From: Cystobasidium ongulense
Lineage: Eukaryota; Basidiomycota; Cystobasidiomycetes; Cystobasidiales; Cystobasidiaceae
Assembly: GCA_022835595.1 (NCBI GenBank)
Contig: BQUP01000001.1
Location: 1 to 64,000 of the forward strand
Length of the DNA stretch: 64,000 nucleotides
Direction of reading: 5' to 3'
Shown here: in pieces, positions 11,502 through 22,764 of the stretch
Position numbering within the stretch: the first letter of the stretch is position 1
How the letters are laid out: every line of letters starts with the position of its first letter
The notes under the pieces: model-generated
The model's input: only the letters and a program-made list of their open reading frames with translations
The model's database searches: none
What the model was told of the DNA's origin: nothing
Translations under genes and position numbers: made by a program

Positions 11502-14500
11502 ATGCGACCGGTGCAGCAGACTGTTCTCACAAAGCATCGCAAGCCGCCGGACAAAGCAGGCCACGAGAAGGAGCATGATAAATGCGATTTGATGAGCGTG
11601 GAGAAACCCGCTTTGAAGCTCTCAAGTCATCCAGAAGAGTATAGATCAATACTGGGGTGGTCGAGACCAGCAGTCAGCAGGACTACAGTCAGCAAGACTA
11701 CTAATACAAGGCGCGCCGTTGCAGTTGCATCTGAATGCGAGAAGAGTGTAGATACACCCTTGATAACCTCAATGCAGAATGGATCAGACCGCGACTCTCG
11801 ACGGGACAAGAATCGCGACCCTGGTCATGTGAATGGCAGTACTCATGGCATGGACGAGCAAAGACCAGCCGAAGAAGCTAAACACAGCTTGCGTCTAGAT
11901 GCAGAGCCTCACAAGTCACCAATTCCAGGTATATCTATCGACAAACCGTTACCTCCCTCTCCAGCGCGTTCGCTGTCACCCGACAGCTCGCGATCACCAT
12001 ATGCTCCGGATAGCGATAGCCATGCAGACGACAAGAATAGCAGCCATGAACGCACAATTCCCACACTGCTCATGACTTCGCCCTCTGTCCGACGCATAAA
12101 GAGCTATGGCGACCTCCTGTCTTCTTCAACCAAACAGCCTCGACTTCCAGCTGTAGAGAGACGGGCATCACATGTTGATCTTCGAAGCCAGAACGAGGAC
12201 GACTCTAGATTCCACGGTCAGGAAAGGGCTTCAGAGCAGCTATTATTGGGTGAACAGGGGCTTACAGACCATGCGACGCCTTCGAATGCTTCACTCCTTT
12301 CGCCAACTGCAACACACACGCCACCTTCCGATGGCCTGTCTAGAGGTGGATTTCTCAAGAAGCGAGCTTCTAGTCTCGGTTTGGGACGAAGAGCGTCATC
12401 TAATTCGCTTGCAACCATCAAGGCCCCTGACCAGGATGCAGCTCATCCTGAAACAGCAATACAAGCTAGAAATGTGTCCAGTGCAACTGCGCCTCCTTCA
12501 ACAAGACCTTACGACACGGATGCATCGAGAAAGCGGAAACCATCTATGTTTGGCGGCCTTTTCAGCGGTCTTTGGAGGGCAAAATCAAAGGACACTATAG
12601 TTGATGCAAGCGCCAATACTTCCTCTGCCGAGCTTCTGCTCAGCCCACCCGATGATCCTCCTACCCACTCGATGCAAAGTCTGCAGGACACGCTTCTTCA
12701 GCCGCGAGCCTCCTCATGTGCATCAACGGACGCATCCATCGTTGACCACGGCCCAAAGACCGCACTTTCAGTGACATCAACGGACTCCGATGACCACGTC
12801 CCGGTTCGAACAGGGTCATCTTCCGACCGTCAGGCATGTTCTACAAGTCAGCCTAGAAGATACTCTATAATGCACAGCTTCTTTCGTTCCGTGCCTAGCA
12901 GTAAGTCAGCAAGCGACAGCGAAAGGTCAAGCTCGCTCCGGCCAACTTCTCCCGCGTTGCACTCTCTAGACCTCCACGTCGAGCCAGATGCGTTGCCCTG
13001 CCAACCTATGGACATCCCTCATTCCACTTTGCCTCAGCTTCCAAGTATCAGTCGAGATCTGGGCGAAATATCTTTCGGCTCTTTGTTTGACGGTGGGGAT
13101 CGACGTAGCAGAGGACGAAGTCGCGCTTCCACACGAGGCAGCCTCAGTTCTCTATTTTCCACACCACCACAAACACGGTCTATTTCTCCGCATCAAGATC
13201 CTACGGTTTCAGGCTCGCCGAAGATTGGAAGTCCTCGGTCACGCTCTAACAGCCAGCTACAGCAATCGGTCACAGCGTCCGATTTAGCGTCGGGTATCGG
13301 GAGCCAAATACACTCCCGAGAAGCCGAAGAAGAAAATGTTTCCGATACTTTGACAGGTGTGGAGAAGGATAGCGACCCCGTTCACTGTAGTCGAGAGCCA
13401 CCTAAGTCTCCAATTGTCAATGGCATTATTGCAGAAGAGAGAAAGCGGACCAGACTGTTCCGGTCTAATTCAGCTTCTTCTATATCGACTACGTCTTGGA
13501 ATAGCCCCCCTGAACCATCAAAGCTTGAAAGTAAGATCAATAGGCCCATCTTCATCCGTGCTCGGAGCTCGAGCACAATCTCCTCCTCCAGTAAAGCCAC
13601 AAGAACGTTGTCACCCCTCTTCGAGGGTGCCGTTCCAGCCGACGGCCTATCAAGTCAGCAACGGAGCCCAGCGATCCTGGTCACCAGCGACCAACATTCG
13701 AGTCCTTACTTTGAGAATGTCAATTATCCCGCCTGTCGCTATGCCGGGGACTCTCCAACAGGTTCGAGCTTCGACACTCTCAGCCGTGCATCAAGGTCAT
13801 CATCTGTCTCGACAGGAGTCGCCTCACCCGCTCTTCTTCAAGATGGACTGTTTACAACATCGCAGTCGGCCATCAGCGCCGATGCCAATCTCGCTGCTGC
13901 AATGTCCGATTTTATCCTCGCACCGTCTACTGCCCTTGACGTGCGCACGTCGGCAGAATCACAGAGCAGTAGCTTCTCTCATGCCAGCTCCCTTTTGTCC
14001 TCTTCTCCAGCTACATCAAATGGTGTTGGGCAGAACAGCCGGGCATCTTCAATAATAAATAAAACCCTACGCAGACGAGCCAACACCATGGGCCCAATAT
14101 TGGCAACCTCGGCTCCGCATGAAAACACCGACCTGCCCGAAGTAAACTTCAAAGGGCCGGGTTCTTTCGACACTGCCGAACTACTGAATCGACCAGGCCG
14201 TAGTGGGTCGTCTTCACGCCTGTCTTCTTTCTTTGGTTCTCCAGCTTCCACCCTTTCGACTTCCCCCACCGAAAGCAGCGGCCTTTGGCTTGCGCCACGA
14301 GACACGACGAAGACCTCGAATGCAGGGAATCGGAGTGTACATGTGCCCAGATCAATCGCACGGAGACTATCATCGTCACTGCTCACGTCGACCAAAGCCA
14401 CCGTTGAAGATCCTTGCTCAAATGCTTCTTCACCTCTCTTGTCTGCGAGGATCATTACGCCAGATTCTGCCGGGCTTGGCCATGGGCAGAGCGACCTCGA

Positions 14501-17093
14501 TGCACCTAATGATGTCGCCGGATATACAGGAACACCTAGTAGCTCTAATCGAAGTCGCTCCAACTCAGCTGTCGCCACCGACCTTCGTGTACATGACATG
14601 CCTGGTGACACGCCATCAATATTTCTGACCAGGGTGAAACTAATAGCTGGTCCGCAAGACATAGCGCGCCTTCTTTCTGAAAAGTACGTTTCATCCTTCC
14701 GCCTGCTGAGCTCAGTCAGCTGATAAACTTCTGTAATTCAGATCGGATCCCTTGCACGGTGCCGCTCTGCGTCTATATCTAGAGGAATTTGACTTTGTCA
14801 ACGATGCCATAGACATCGCGATTCGGAAGTTACTTCTGGGATTACACCTACCACAAGAAACGCAGCAAATTGATCGGGTGATGCAGGCTTTTGCGGAACG
14901 TTATAACTCCTGTAATCCTGCCTTGTTCACTTCGCCCGATCAGCCGTATATACTGGCTTTCAGCATAATTATGCTGCATACAGATGCATTCAACAGATCA
15001 AACAAGAAGAAGATGACGCGTGCGGATTATGTCAAGAACACGAAAATAGACGGGATATCGACCATCCTTCTAGAGGTGGGTGGTAGGATAGTTCAGGGAA
15101 AAACTGAAGCTCATACGTACATCTTGTTTTGCAGTACATATACGACAACACCACCTACGCTCCTTTCATATATGCTGACGACAGGGCAGACCCGTTGGGT
15201 AACAAGCGATCCGGGGATACGCACACCTCGAACACTGCTGTAGGCAATCCTGGGGTCAAAGAGCGGAACAAACTCGAGGTCTACAGGAATATAGCTGGAG
15301 ACCAATTCTCGAGGTTCCGAGTGGATATGGGCCTTCTTGTCCCTATCAAAAGTAGGTCCCCATCTACTTGTGTGGGTCCAGAAACTTACGTGCTCTCTCA
15401 GATCCCTTTTCATACACCGGAACGGTGGCATTCTTTGATTGTTCAATGTTGCGCAATGCTTTCATATTCGCACATACAATCGCAGTCCCGCATATCGGGC
15501 GAGATGTGCATCAGCTTCCTCTAGCCACGTCTAGCCCCGGAAATGTCTTACGAGTCGTCCGAGTTGGGGTACTAGAACGCAAGGATGATATTTCGTCCGC
15601 TGGGAAGAAAGCAACAAGTCGAAAGTGGAAAAGCTGGGGAGTACTCTTGTTGGAAGGACAGTTGGTCTTCTTCGTGAGTTCCTTTCCAAATCTAACTTGC
15701 CTCTGGCATCGTCCGTGTACTGAGGCGTCTTTGGTAGCGGGACCCAAGTATTGCGCTGGACCTGCAAGCACGTATCCTCGAGATAGCTGGAGAGGCGCTT
15801 CCCCAGTCTGCCGACCAGTCTGTACACCTCTCATGGCAATCAGACTTTAAGCCCGATGAGATCGTTTCTCTCGATAACGTTGTGGTCTTATATGATTTCA
15901 CCTACACGCGCTACACCCATGTTTTCAGATGCCTGCAGCCAGATGGCAGGCAGGTGCTTTTGCGTGCTTCAAGCGACACAGACCTTAATCTCTGGATGAG
16001 CACTGTGAACTATGCCGCTACCTTCCGCACAGTCGGCATCCGGCTCCTCGCACCGTCAGACGAGCCTTATTCTAGTGATATCCGAGATCAATTGCCAGAA
16101 CCGAAGGCCAGGACATTGTCACAAACGAAGCTCTCAACAGCGACAAATGTGTCTGCAGAGTCTATTCCGGCATCTGACACAACATCTGTACCCCAAGACA
16201 CCGAAGCGGACGCTCTCGAGAACCAAATGCGAGACTTGTTTTTTCCCCGGACGGTAACATCCGATCTTAAACCCTCGAGGAGAACGCCCGCTTCCAGTAA
16301 TTGGCATGCTACAAGAGGAGATATAGAACGCGTGAGTCCAAAGTTCCGAGAAGTATCCCTTACAAGTGCCTGACCTATTCACTTGTAGTCGAAGATCATG
16401 GACCTCGAAAGTAGCATTAGGGAAGAACAGACCGAGCTAGCTTCAGACATCAGGCTTGTACGCAATATCGCAATCCTGACCCCATTCAACGGAGCGACCA
16501 GACAGCGCTTGCAGCAGACGGCCCAAACTGTTGCTCGACGGATTGGCAAAACTCGGCAAAACATAGCCAAAATCATTTGTTATAGGGAGTGCCTGTGCCG
16601 TGATCTCTTGGCAACAGAGAGAGAGGCACACCGACAGAAATTTCACCAGTCTACATCATCTTCTCATAGCAATCTCCGGCTAAGGCAATCCCAGCATGCT
16701 TGGCACGAAACAGGAGTGTCTGGCCAGGGTTCTGCTGCAACTAGCGCGAAAACAGATGACCTAGCCGAGAGTACCCAGATGGCAAAGTCGGCATCACAAG
16801 ACGAAATTTCAAGCTTGGTGCGATCGACTAGCCTTCTAAAACGCAGTTTGACTGCAGACATGCAGCCCCAAGAAGGATTCGCTTCTTTCAGCCTATACCT
16901 ACGAGAAACAGATAGAGCCGAGGGGCTCCAGTACAACAAGGGTAAACCCGATGCAGGAGCGAGTGGCAGTACCGGTATGCCAACAGCCTTTTCCGCCAAG
17001 TATGGAGCGTCACCGACTCTAGGCTCTGGCACATTCGAAACTGTCAAAGAAGATGGTGAACCTTCACCGATGGAAGCTACTTATACAAGCTAG
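11502..17093 (+). CDS. Sec7-PH domain Arf guanine nucleotide exchange factor
   Basis: Arf-type GTPase exchange factor of the fungal Syt1/Sec74-like group, acting in membrane traffic. The first exon (over 3 kb) encodes about 1060 mostly disordered, Ser-rich residues. The Sec7 domain follows: PSIFLTRVKLIAGPQDIARL, then after an intron (about 14684-14741) HGAALRLYLEEFDFVNDAID, the catalytic loop LHLPQETQQIDRVMQAFAER carrying the glutamic finger, and motif 2 PYILAFSIIMLHTDAFNRSN. A PH domain follows (YTGTVAFFDCSMLRN ... ASSDTDLNLWMSTVNYAATF), then a coiled coil (SIREEQTELASDIRLVRNIA) and a Ser-rich tail ending MEATYTS. Introns lie near 15074-15134, 15350-15401, 15674-15736 and 16332-16388. Start: first ATG of the open frame at 11502; a GTG lies 15 bases upstream. 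Confidence 0.88.
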
Positions 17094-17413
17094 GCTGTAA
17101 AGCGTTGGCCACTCTTTTTGTCCTTTCCGTCGATATGTACTTTGCAGCATGTAGCCATTATTGATCCAACGCAGAAATCAAGGAGAAGTCTGTGTATCAT
17201 ATCTCGGTAGAAGTTGGCCTGTACAGCAGTTGTAGGCCTGTAATACTCGATAGCTGACTCGGGTTATTTGCGGGTGTTTTCCCTAGGATTGTTGAGTTCT
17301 GTATGCGCGCCGGTCTGCCCCTCACTCTGTTGCTGAGAGAAGCAGGAGGTCAGTCACGCTGAAGCAGAAGAGTTAGTTGCGACCGGGCATGCACTCACAT
17401 GCATTCAACGTTC
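17094..17413. other. Convergent 3' intergenic region
   Basis: 320 bases between the stop codons of the Sec7 gene and the PPR gene. No coding signal seen; shared 3' UTR/termination region. Confidence 0.5.
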
Positions 17414-20233
17414 CTACGTTTCGTCGCCTTTGCCTCCAGCCATGGCTATTGACGCTACCTTCTGAAATGCCGGCGAACGTAGCTCCAGGCCAAGCTCTCG
17501 CATCTCTTGCAATACTTCTCGCGCTATACCATATCGTTTCTTATCGACCAGACCGGTAATTAAAGCTTGCCACGTGCGCATCGACACATTTTGACGAAGC
17601 GTAACGCTTGCATCGAAGTCATTAGATCCTAGATCCTCCAGATCGCCGGTCAGACCTCTACGGTTCTTCAGTTGGCGATATTCCCCAAAGTAGTACAACG
17701 CCTTGGAAACGTTATCTTTGGCTAGATAAGCTGCCATGAGAGAGTTGTATGTTATTCTATTTGGAGGTATGCCCAGTTCGAGCATCTCGTCGTGCAAGGA
17801 TTCGCCTGTCTCGAGATGTTCTGAAGTCCCATAGATGACCGAATAGCGGCAGAAAGCTTGTATGAGAGCACTGTAGGTGACTTCGGTGGGGCGGCTTCGT
17901 GAATCGCCACTTGCTTGCATTTGACGAAGGAGCTCCAATGCGGTGCTAAGACGACTGCCGTCGCCGGTCTTGATGGCGTGCTTGACCAGGTGATTTATCA
18001 TGGCGCCGTACGTGGCGGTATTAGCCTTAACATCCAGACTCTCCATTATCTGCTGCACTTTGCCGACAGCATCCGGTCGCCCTGCGAGTAGTAGAGCATC
18101 GAGTAACATGGAAAGCGTGTAGGTATCCGGCTCCAGATCATGTCGGGACAAGGTTTCGAGGGTGGCCGTCACACCTTTCAGGTCAAAGGTGGTTCTGCGA
18201 GAATAGTGACGCAGCAGTATATTGATAGTATAGATATCCACAGGTGTTCCTTCGTCTTGCATCCGTTGTAAGACTTCCAGCGCGAGTTCGGGTGAGTTAT
18301 TATTCCATAACAAGCCACTAATGAGGTTGTTGTACACCCTCGTCGTAATGATATCCCTCTGGCGCCCGCTTTGTGCCGCAGTTAGCATATCACTAACTGC
18401 TTCTCTACCGGCCTCTATTTCGTTCGAGCGGAAGTACGCCGTAACTAATATGGAGCGAGCCGCCGTATCTGGCTTGGCGTCCGCCGTTTTTTCCATTTCC
18501 GCAAACACAGCTTCAGCCGCACTCAGGTCCTGACGATGGAGATGACTGTGCAAGAGAGCGGTCCACATTATGATGTTTGGCTTAAGTTGCAGAGATTCGA
18601 CGAAATTCCAAACGGATTCGGCCTCAGCGAGAAGGTCCATATGCATGAATGTGCGAATAAATTCGGCTGCGATATTCGGCGTAAATTTAACTGGCAGTTG
18701 CGGACGTTGCTTCCACATCCCACGTCCCTGTAGGACAGTGTCCTGGAGAGCATGACTATCGGTTTCTTGACCAGCAATGGCTGCTTTGTCGGGCACTGGG
18801 GTGCTCTCGGATATGATTACTTGACTTGGTGTTGGTGCAGACCAATCTATCACTAACCAGTCGTCACCGTTTCCCAACTGGGACCGTTGAAGACCTTTTT
18901 GAAGGCTGTTCCAGGTGGTAATAGCAGCTGTTTGATGCATACGTTCACGCCAAGTAGAGCATGCCATGCGAATGCTCTGATCCCCAACGCGTGCCCAAAT
19001 CCTGATGAAAGGCATCTGATGCAACCAGTAAGCAAGCTCCTCCGCGTCGAGGTCGCTGGGTGCATGGTTTCCACTCCGTGACAGCGTCCTGCGTATGTAC
19101 TCAGCGGCATAAGACGGCTTGTAGCCGGACGGGACCGCAATATCCTCGTAGAAGCTCTCGATAAATTCCTTTATCGATAAGGAGGACTTGTAGTATGCAA
19201 TCAATGCGGAAGAGAACAAATTGCTTGGGATTTGAAGCAGAAAGAACGGATCTCCGCGTTTCTCTCCTAGGGAAGCTTCCTTTGCATGCTGTACGAAAGC
19301 GTTCCAGAAGTGGATAGCACGTTGTCGACCTTCGTCGGCGTCTTTGATTATTTCCGACCACATCCAGGTAGCCACAACCGAAGTGTGCTCATTCTGGAGC
19401 TCAATCTCGCGCAATGCAGCGGGAATGAGAAGCTGCTCAAGGACCATGTCCCAGTCTGCGACGATAGTTTCTTCGTCTTGTTTGCTCCAAAGGCGAACCA
19501 GATTCTCAACTGTCTCCATGTTCAATTTCGAATGTGTCCCATCTTTTGTGTAGAGAGTTGACCACCCTTCGTGGAAAGCGAGACACCAATCTCCCCTGTG
19601 AATGCCTTGCAGCAGTGTGTGGACAGCTTTATTGTGTTCTCGTCGATCACGCTCGCCAGCTCTAGCGGTTTCTTTGCCGCCGGCACTCAGAATGGGCAAG
19701 GCTTTGAAAGCTTCTTCAAATGCCTTATCTGGACTATATGGTGGCATTTGAATAGTCGAGAGCCTCTCAATAGCTTGTAGAGAATCTTTGTGTGAGCCAG
19801 GTGGAGGCGGACCTTGAGGCATCCTTGGACGGTGTGACCTGCGCCTAAGACTTCCTTGCCCATGCTTTCTCGAGGTGCCGTCCTGGCCAGATGTAGACTT
19901 GACTGCAGAAGATAGAGCTGGTTTGCCTGTGCTGATGCCATCTCCAGCTTCATCGCCATGAACATGCGAGATTGAAAATTGTCGTGACTGCCAGCTGCGT
20001 GATCGGGTGGTTGCTGCAGCCTGTGCATCAAGGTGAGCTGCAGTGCTCGAGCTGCCTTGCTGGCAGAGTAAGCTTCGCAGATTGCAGTTGATGTGCCTGC
20101 TGCATGTCGAGCGAGCGAGGTGGTGCATTAGAGTGGTTGGACGGGAGGAGGTAGAAGAGCAATGCAGGACAAGGGCGCAGAGCATCAAGCGCAATTCTGA
20201 GCGATACATGCGCATGCAATCTGCATTCACCAT
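17414..20233 (-). CDS. Pentatricopeptide repeat (PPR) protein, probably mitochondrial
   Basis: Single open frame of 939 residues. The basic N-terminus, rich in Arg, Ser and Leu and poor in acidic residues (LARSTCSRHINCNLRSL), looks like a mitochondrial presequence. The C-terminal half holds tandem 35-residue PPR units: NIIMWTALLHSHLHRQDLSA, TRVYNNLISGLL, DIYTINILLRHY, DTYTLSMLLDALLLAGRPDA, NTATYGAMINHLVK, EVTYSALIQAFCRY, RITYNSLMAAYLAKDNVSKA and SMRTWQALITGLVDKKRYGI. PPR proteins bind organellar RNA and act in its processing or translation; the specific target cannot be read. The ATG at 20233 lies only 72 bases after the Prp17 stop on the same strand, a spacing tight enough to raise overlapping transcription. 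Confidence 0.88.
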   Translation of the reverse strand: MVNADCMRMYRSELRLMLCALVLHCSSTSSRPTTLMHHLARSTCSRHINCNLRSLLCQQGSSSTAAHLDAQAAATTRSRSWQSRQFSISHVHGDEAGDGISTGKPALSSAVKSTSGQDGTSRKHGQGSLRRRSHRPRMPQGPPPPGSHKDSLQAIERLSTIQMPPYSPDKAFEEAFKALPILSAGGKETARAGERDRREHNKAVHTLLQGIHRGDWCLAFHEGWSTLYTKDGTHSKLNMETVENLVRLWSKQDEETIVADWDMVLEQLLIPAALREIELQNEHTSVVATWMWSEIIKDADEGRQRAIHFWNAFVQHAKEASLGEKRGDPFFLLQIPSNLFSSALIAYYKSSLSIKEFIESFYEDIAVPSGYKPSYAAEYIRRTLSRSGNHAPSDLDAEELAYWLHQMPFIRIWARVGDQSIRMACSTWRERMHQTAAITTWNSLQKGLQRSQLGNGDDWLVIDWSAPTPSQVIISESTPVPDKAAIAGQETDSHALQDTVLQGRGMWKQRPQLPVKFTPNIAAEFIRTFMHMDLLAEAESVWNFVESLQLKPNIIMWTALLHSHLHRQDLSAAEAVFAEMEKTADAKPDTAARSILVTAYFRSNEIEAGREAVSDMLTAAQSGRQRDIITTRVYNNLISGLLWNNNSPELALEVLQRMQDEGTPVDIYTINILLRHYSRRTTFDLKGVTATLETLSRHDLEPDTYTLSMLLDALLLAGRPDAVGKVQQIMESLDVKANTATYGAMINHLVKHAIKTGDGSRLSTALELLRQMQASGDSRSRPTEVTYSALIQAFCRYSVIYGTSEHLETGESLHDEMLELGIPPNRITYNSLMAAYLAKDNVSKALYYFGEYRQLKNRRGLTGDLEDLGSNDFDASVTLRQNVSMRTWQALITGLVDKKRYGIAREVLQEMRELGLELRSPAFQKVASIAMAGGKGDET

Positions 20234-20305
20234 GGAAGACTATATGAATTTCAGGTGTATTCAAGTTCAAGTAGCTAAACTACACGGTATAGGGATGTGG
20301 ACAGC

Positions 20306-22375
20306 TTAATCAAAGAGCTTGATCAATCCATCCCAACTTCCGGTCACCAACTTAGACTAGGAAGCAAACAGCAAAGGGTCAGTATACGTCGCCTAGCACG
20401 TGCATGCATGTCGCTTACGCTCTCGTGGGGCAGCCATGCATGTGAAATGACAGCTTTCGAGTGCGCTTTTAGACGCTTGACAAGTCTGCAAGTCTTGAAA
20501 TCCCAGAAAACGATATCTCCCTGACCATCACCTGAGCTGACGAACTTGCCATCTGGGGAGAAGCCAACTTCGCAAGCATATCCGGCAACATTGTGACCAG
20601 CGAATCGCTTTTTCCTGTTTTGCTTGAGATCAGGAGACGAGAAGAGAAGGATCTGATTGTCGAGTGACTGCATTCCAAGCCACTTTTTATTCGGGTGCAC
20701 TGTGACAGCTGGCAAGCTGTGCATATATGGCTCTGCAATATATTTGACGACTACGGGAATGTCGAAGTCCCAGGCGCGAATTGACTTGTCATCGGACGTT
20801 GTGACGAATCGACGTCCTTCATCGACAAAGTTAATAGTGCTGATTTGGAAAGAAGAAGACTGTCAGTCTCTAGACATCTTTAGATGAGAATGAACTGGAC
20901 CTACTTGACCGGACCAAGGTGCTGATCATATTCCTGTGTAACCTCGCCTGACCGGATGTCGTACTGTATGATCTTTTTGTCCGACATACCAGCTAGGAAG
21001 ATATGTTGCTTGTCTGGATCCGGGTTGAATTTCACGCAATAAGGGATCTTCCCATTTGTGAAAGCCTGTACACATTGGCCAGTCTCGGCGTCCCATAATT
21101 TGGTATAACGATCGTAACTTGCGCTGAGGAATTGCGATCCACTGTTGTTGAAGGTAATGTCGCGGACAGCTTGTCCATGCCCCATAAACGTGCGCAAGCA
21201 TTTCCCTTCATGATAGACATCCCAGAGCTTGACACGGGTGTCCATACTCGAACTGAGAAGCAGGTGTCCAGATTCGGGGAACAGTCGAACAGCGGTAACA
21301 CCTTTGGTGTGCCCTGACCAGGTGTGGATGCAGGTCTTGGGTATATAGCACTCTTGCGAACCGGATTCTCCTGTCAGGTTGACATCGACGTCGCGTGGAA
21401 TATGCATATATGTGCGGCCTTGATAGTCGTGCATGCTCTTGCCATGGAAGACCGATTTCTCTTCTCCGAACCCGACCTCCTTCTTGCTCTTGTCGACTGG
21501 AACTGCACCACGCCGCCGTTCAACAATCTCGTATTCCTCCTCGGCTGGAACAAGCGTCTTGGTAGCTTCGTCTTTCCAGCCAGCCCAAGGGCCCATATAG
21601 GCTTTCTCTCGGCCCGTCTCCTCGTCACTTGATGGTCCTTCACCTTTCTCCTCTTCATCATCGTTGAATACGCCCAGCTTGCCTTTAGTCTTTCTCTTGC
21701 GCTTTGTAGCTTTGATTTCTTGCTTTGCTGGTCGATACTCCTGCAAGCTTTGTCCGTTCATGGCAGCTGCAGCATTCGCATCGCCGACGAAGCCATTTGA
21801 ACTTCCTCCTAGCATCGAAGGGTCTCGCGCATAATTGAGCACGTTGTATGACATTTGTTGGTTTTTAAAGTCGACGTTTGACATAGCTTGTTGCTCTACG
21901 TGTCCTGTAAGGGTGTTGTAGCTTCTGCCTAGTCCTGCTCCGCTGGAGCCTCCCAGCTGACCCATCACATTCGCTGGCCCTTCGACTGGCCGTGTCATAT
22001 CTTCATACGACAGATTGATGTTCATAAGCGTGTCTGTTGGGCGTGTAATGAGCGAAGTCGACGGCTTCGACAAGTCCTATGTAGTGAGAATTTCAGAATA
22101 CAAGGTGAGCGTCGAACGATAGCGGTAGGCGGGAGACTGTTATCTCAAGACATGGAGCATACCTCTGTGAGCACGTCTGGATTTGTTACCAGCGCCATGC
22201 GTGCGCTTGGTGCTCCTTCAGCTATCCGGCCTTTTGCAGCAGATGCTTTGCTGTCCTTGGATGCGGCTTTGCCCTTGCTAGAGCTGGTGAAGCTCGACAA
22301 GCCGAAGGCGTCCTTTGCGACAGCTTCCTCGATGGCAGCGTCATCGTCGTGGTCACTACCGTGTGATGAAGCCAT
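20306..22375 (-). CDS. PRP17: Pre-mRNA splicing factor Prp17/Cdc40
   Basis: Second-step splicing factor of the spliceosome. N-terminal exon [20 protein letters not shown] with low-complexity sequence, then an exon starting [20 protein letters not shown] and [20 protein letters not shown], a basic [13 protein letters not shown] patch, and the family hallmark [22 protein letters not shown]40 repeats follow: [77 protein letters not shown] and, after an intron near 20860-20905, [15 protein letters not shown]. The last exon is [15 protein letters not shown], stop at 20306, after an intron of about 70 bases near 20420. Start: ATG at 22375; the frame is open further upstream without a clear alternative. 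Confidence 0.92.
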
Positions 22376-22764
22376 CCCAGCCTCTGTGTTGTTACTGGCT
22401 GCTGTGAGTGCGCTTCCAAGCTGCAGCGTCCGATGAACACCAGCTGAAAAGCAGCCTCTTTCTGAGCTGGAAAGAATGTTCGTAGCGTTTGTCTCTGACC
22501 ACAACCGCGCCTGACAAGCTTGCAATACATGTACGAATCATGCATGGCAGCTAAGAATACACTGCGGAATATCATGGCGGGGTCTTGCCCTGCGGCCTCA
22601 TTGCGGTGCTTCCCTTGACATTGGATTTATCCCATGAATGCCTGTTTGGACATCCCTTCAACCTCTTTACCCAGCCAAGTCAAGCCAAAGTCATACGGCA
22701 GTGCAATGGACACATGCAATGGAATGATGCTTCTTTCTATACTGCCTTCCAGCACCGGCGCAAC
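22376..22764. promoter_or_regulatory. Divergent promoter region, PRP17 / glycosyltransferase
   Basis: 390 bases between two divergent start codons. I see no TATA box or other clear element. Confidence 0.4.

Noticed and set aside
13357-14055. Plus-strand 232-residue frame within the Sec7 gene
   Set aside because: Out-of-frame shadow of the long Ser-rich first exon, rich in Pro/Leu/Arg with no domain.
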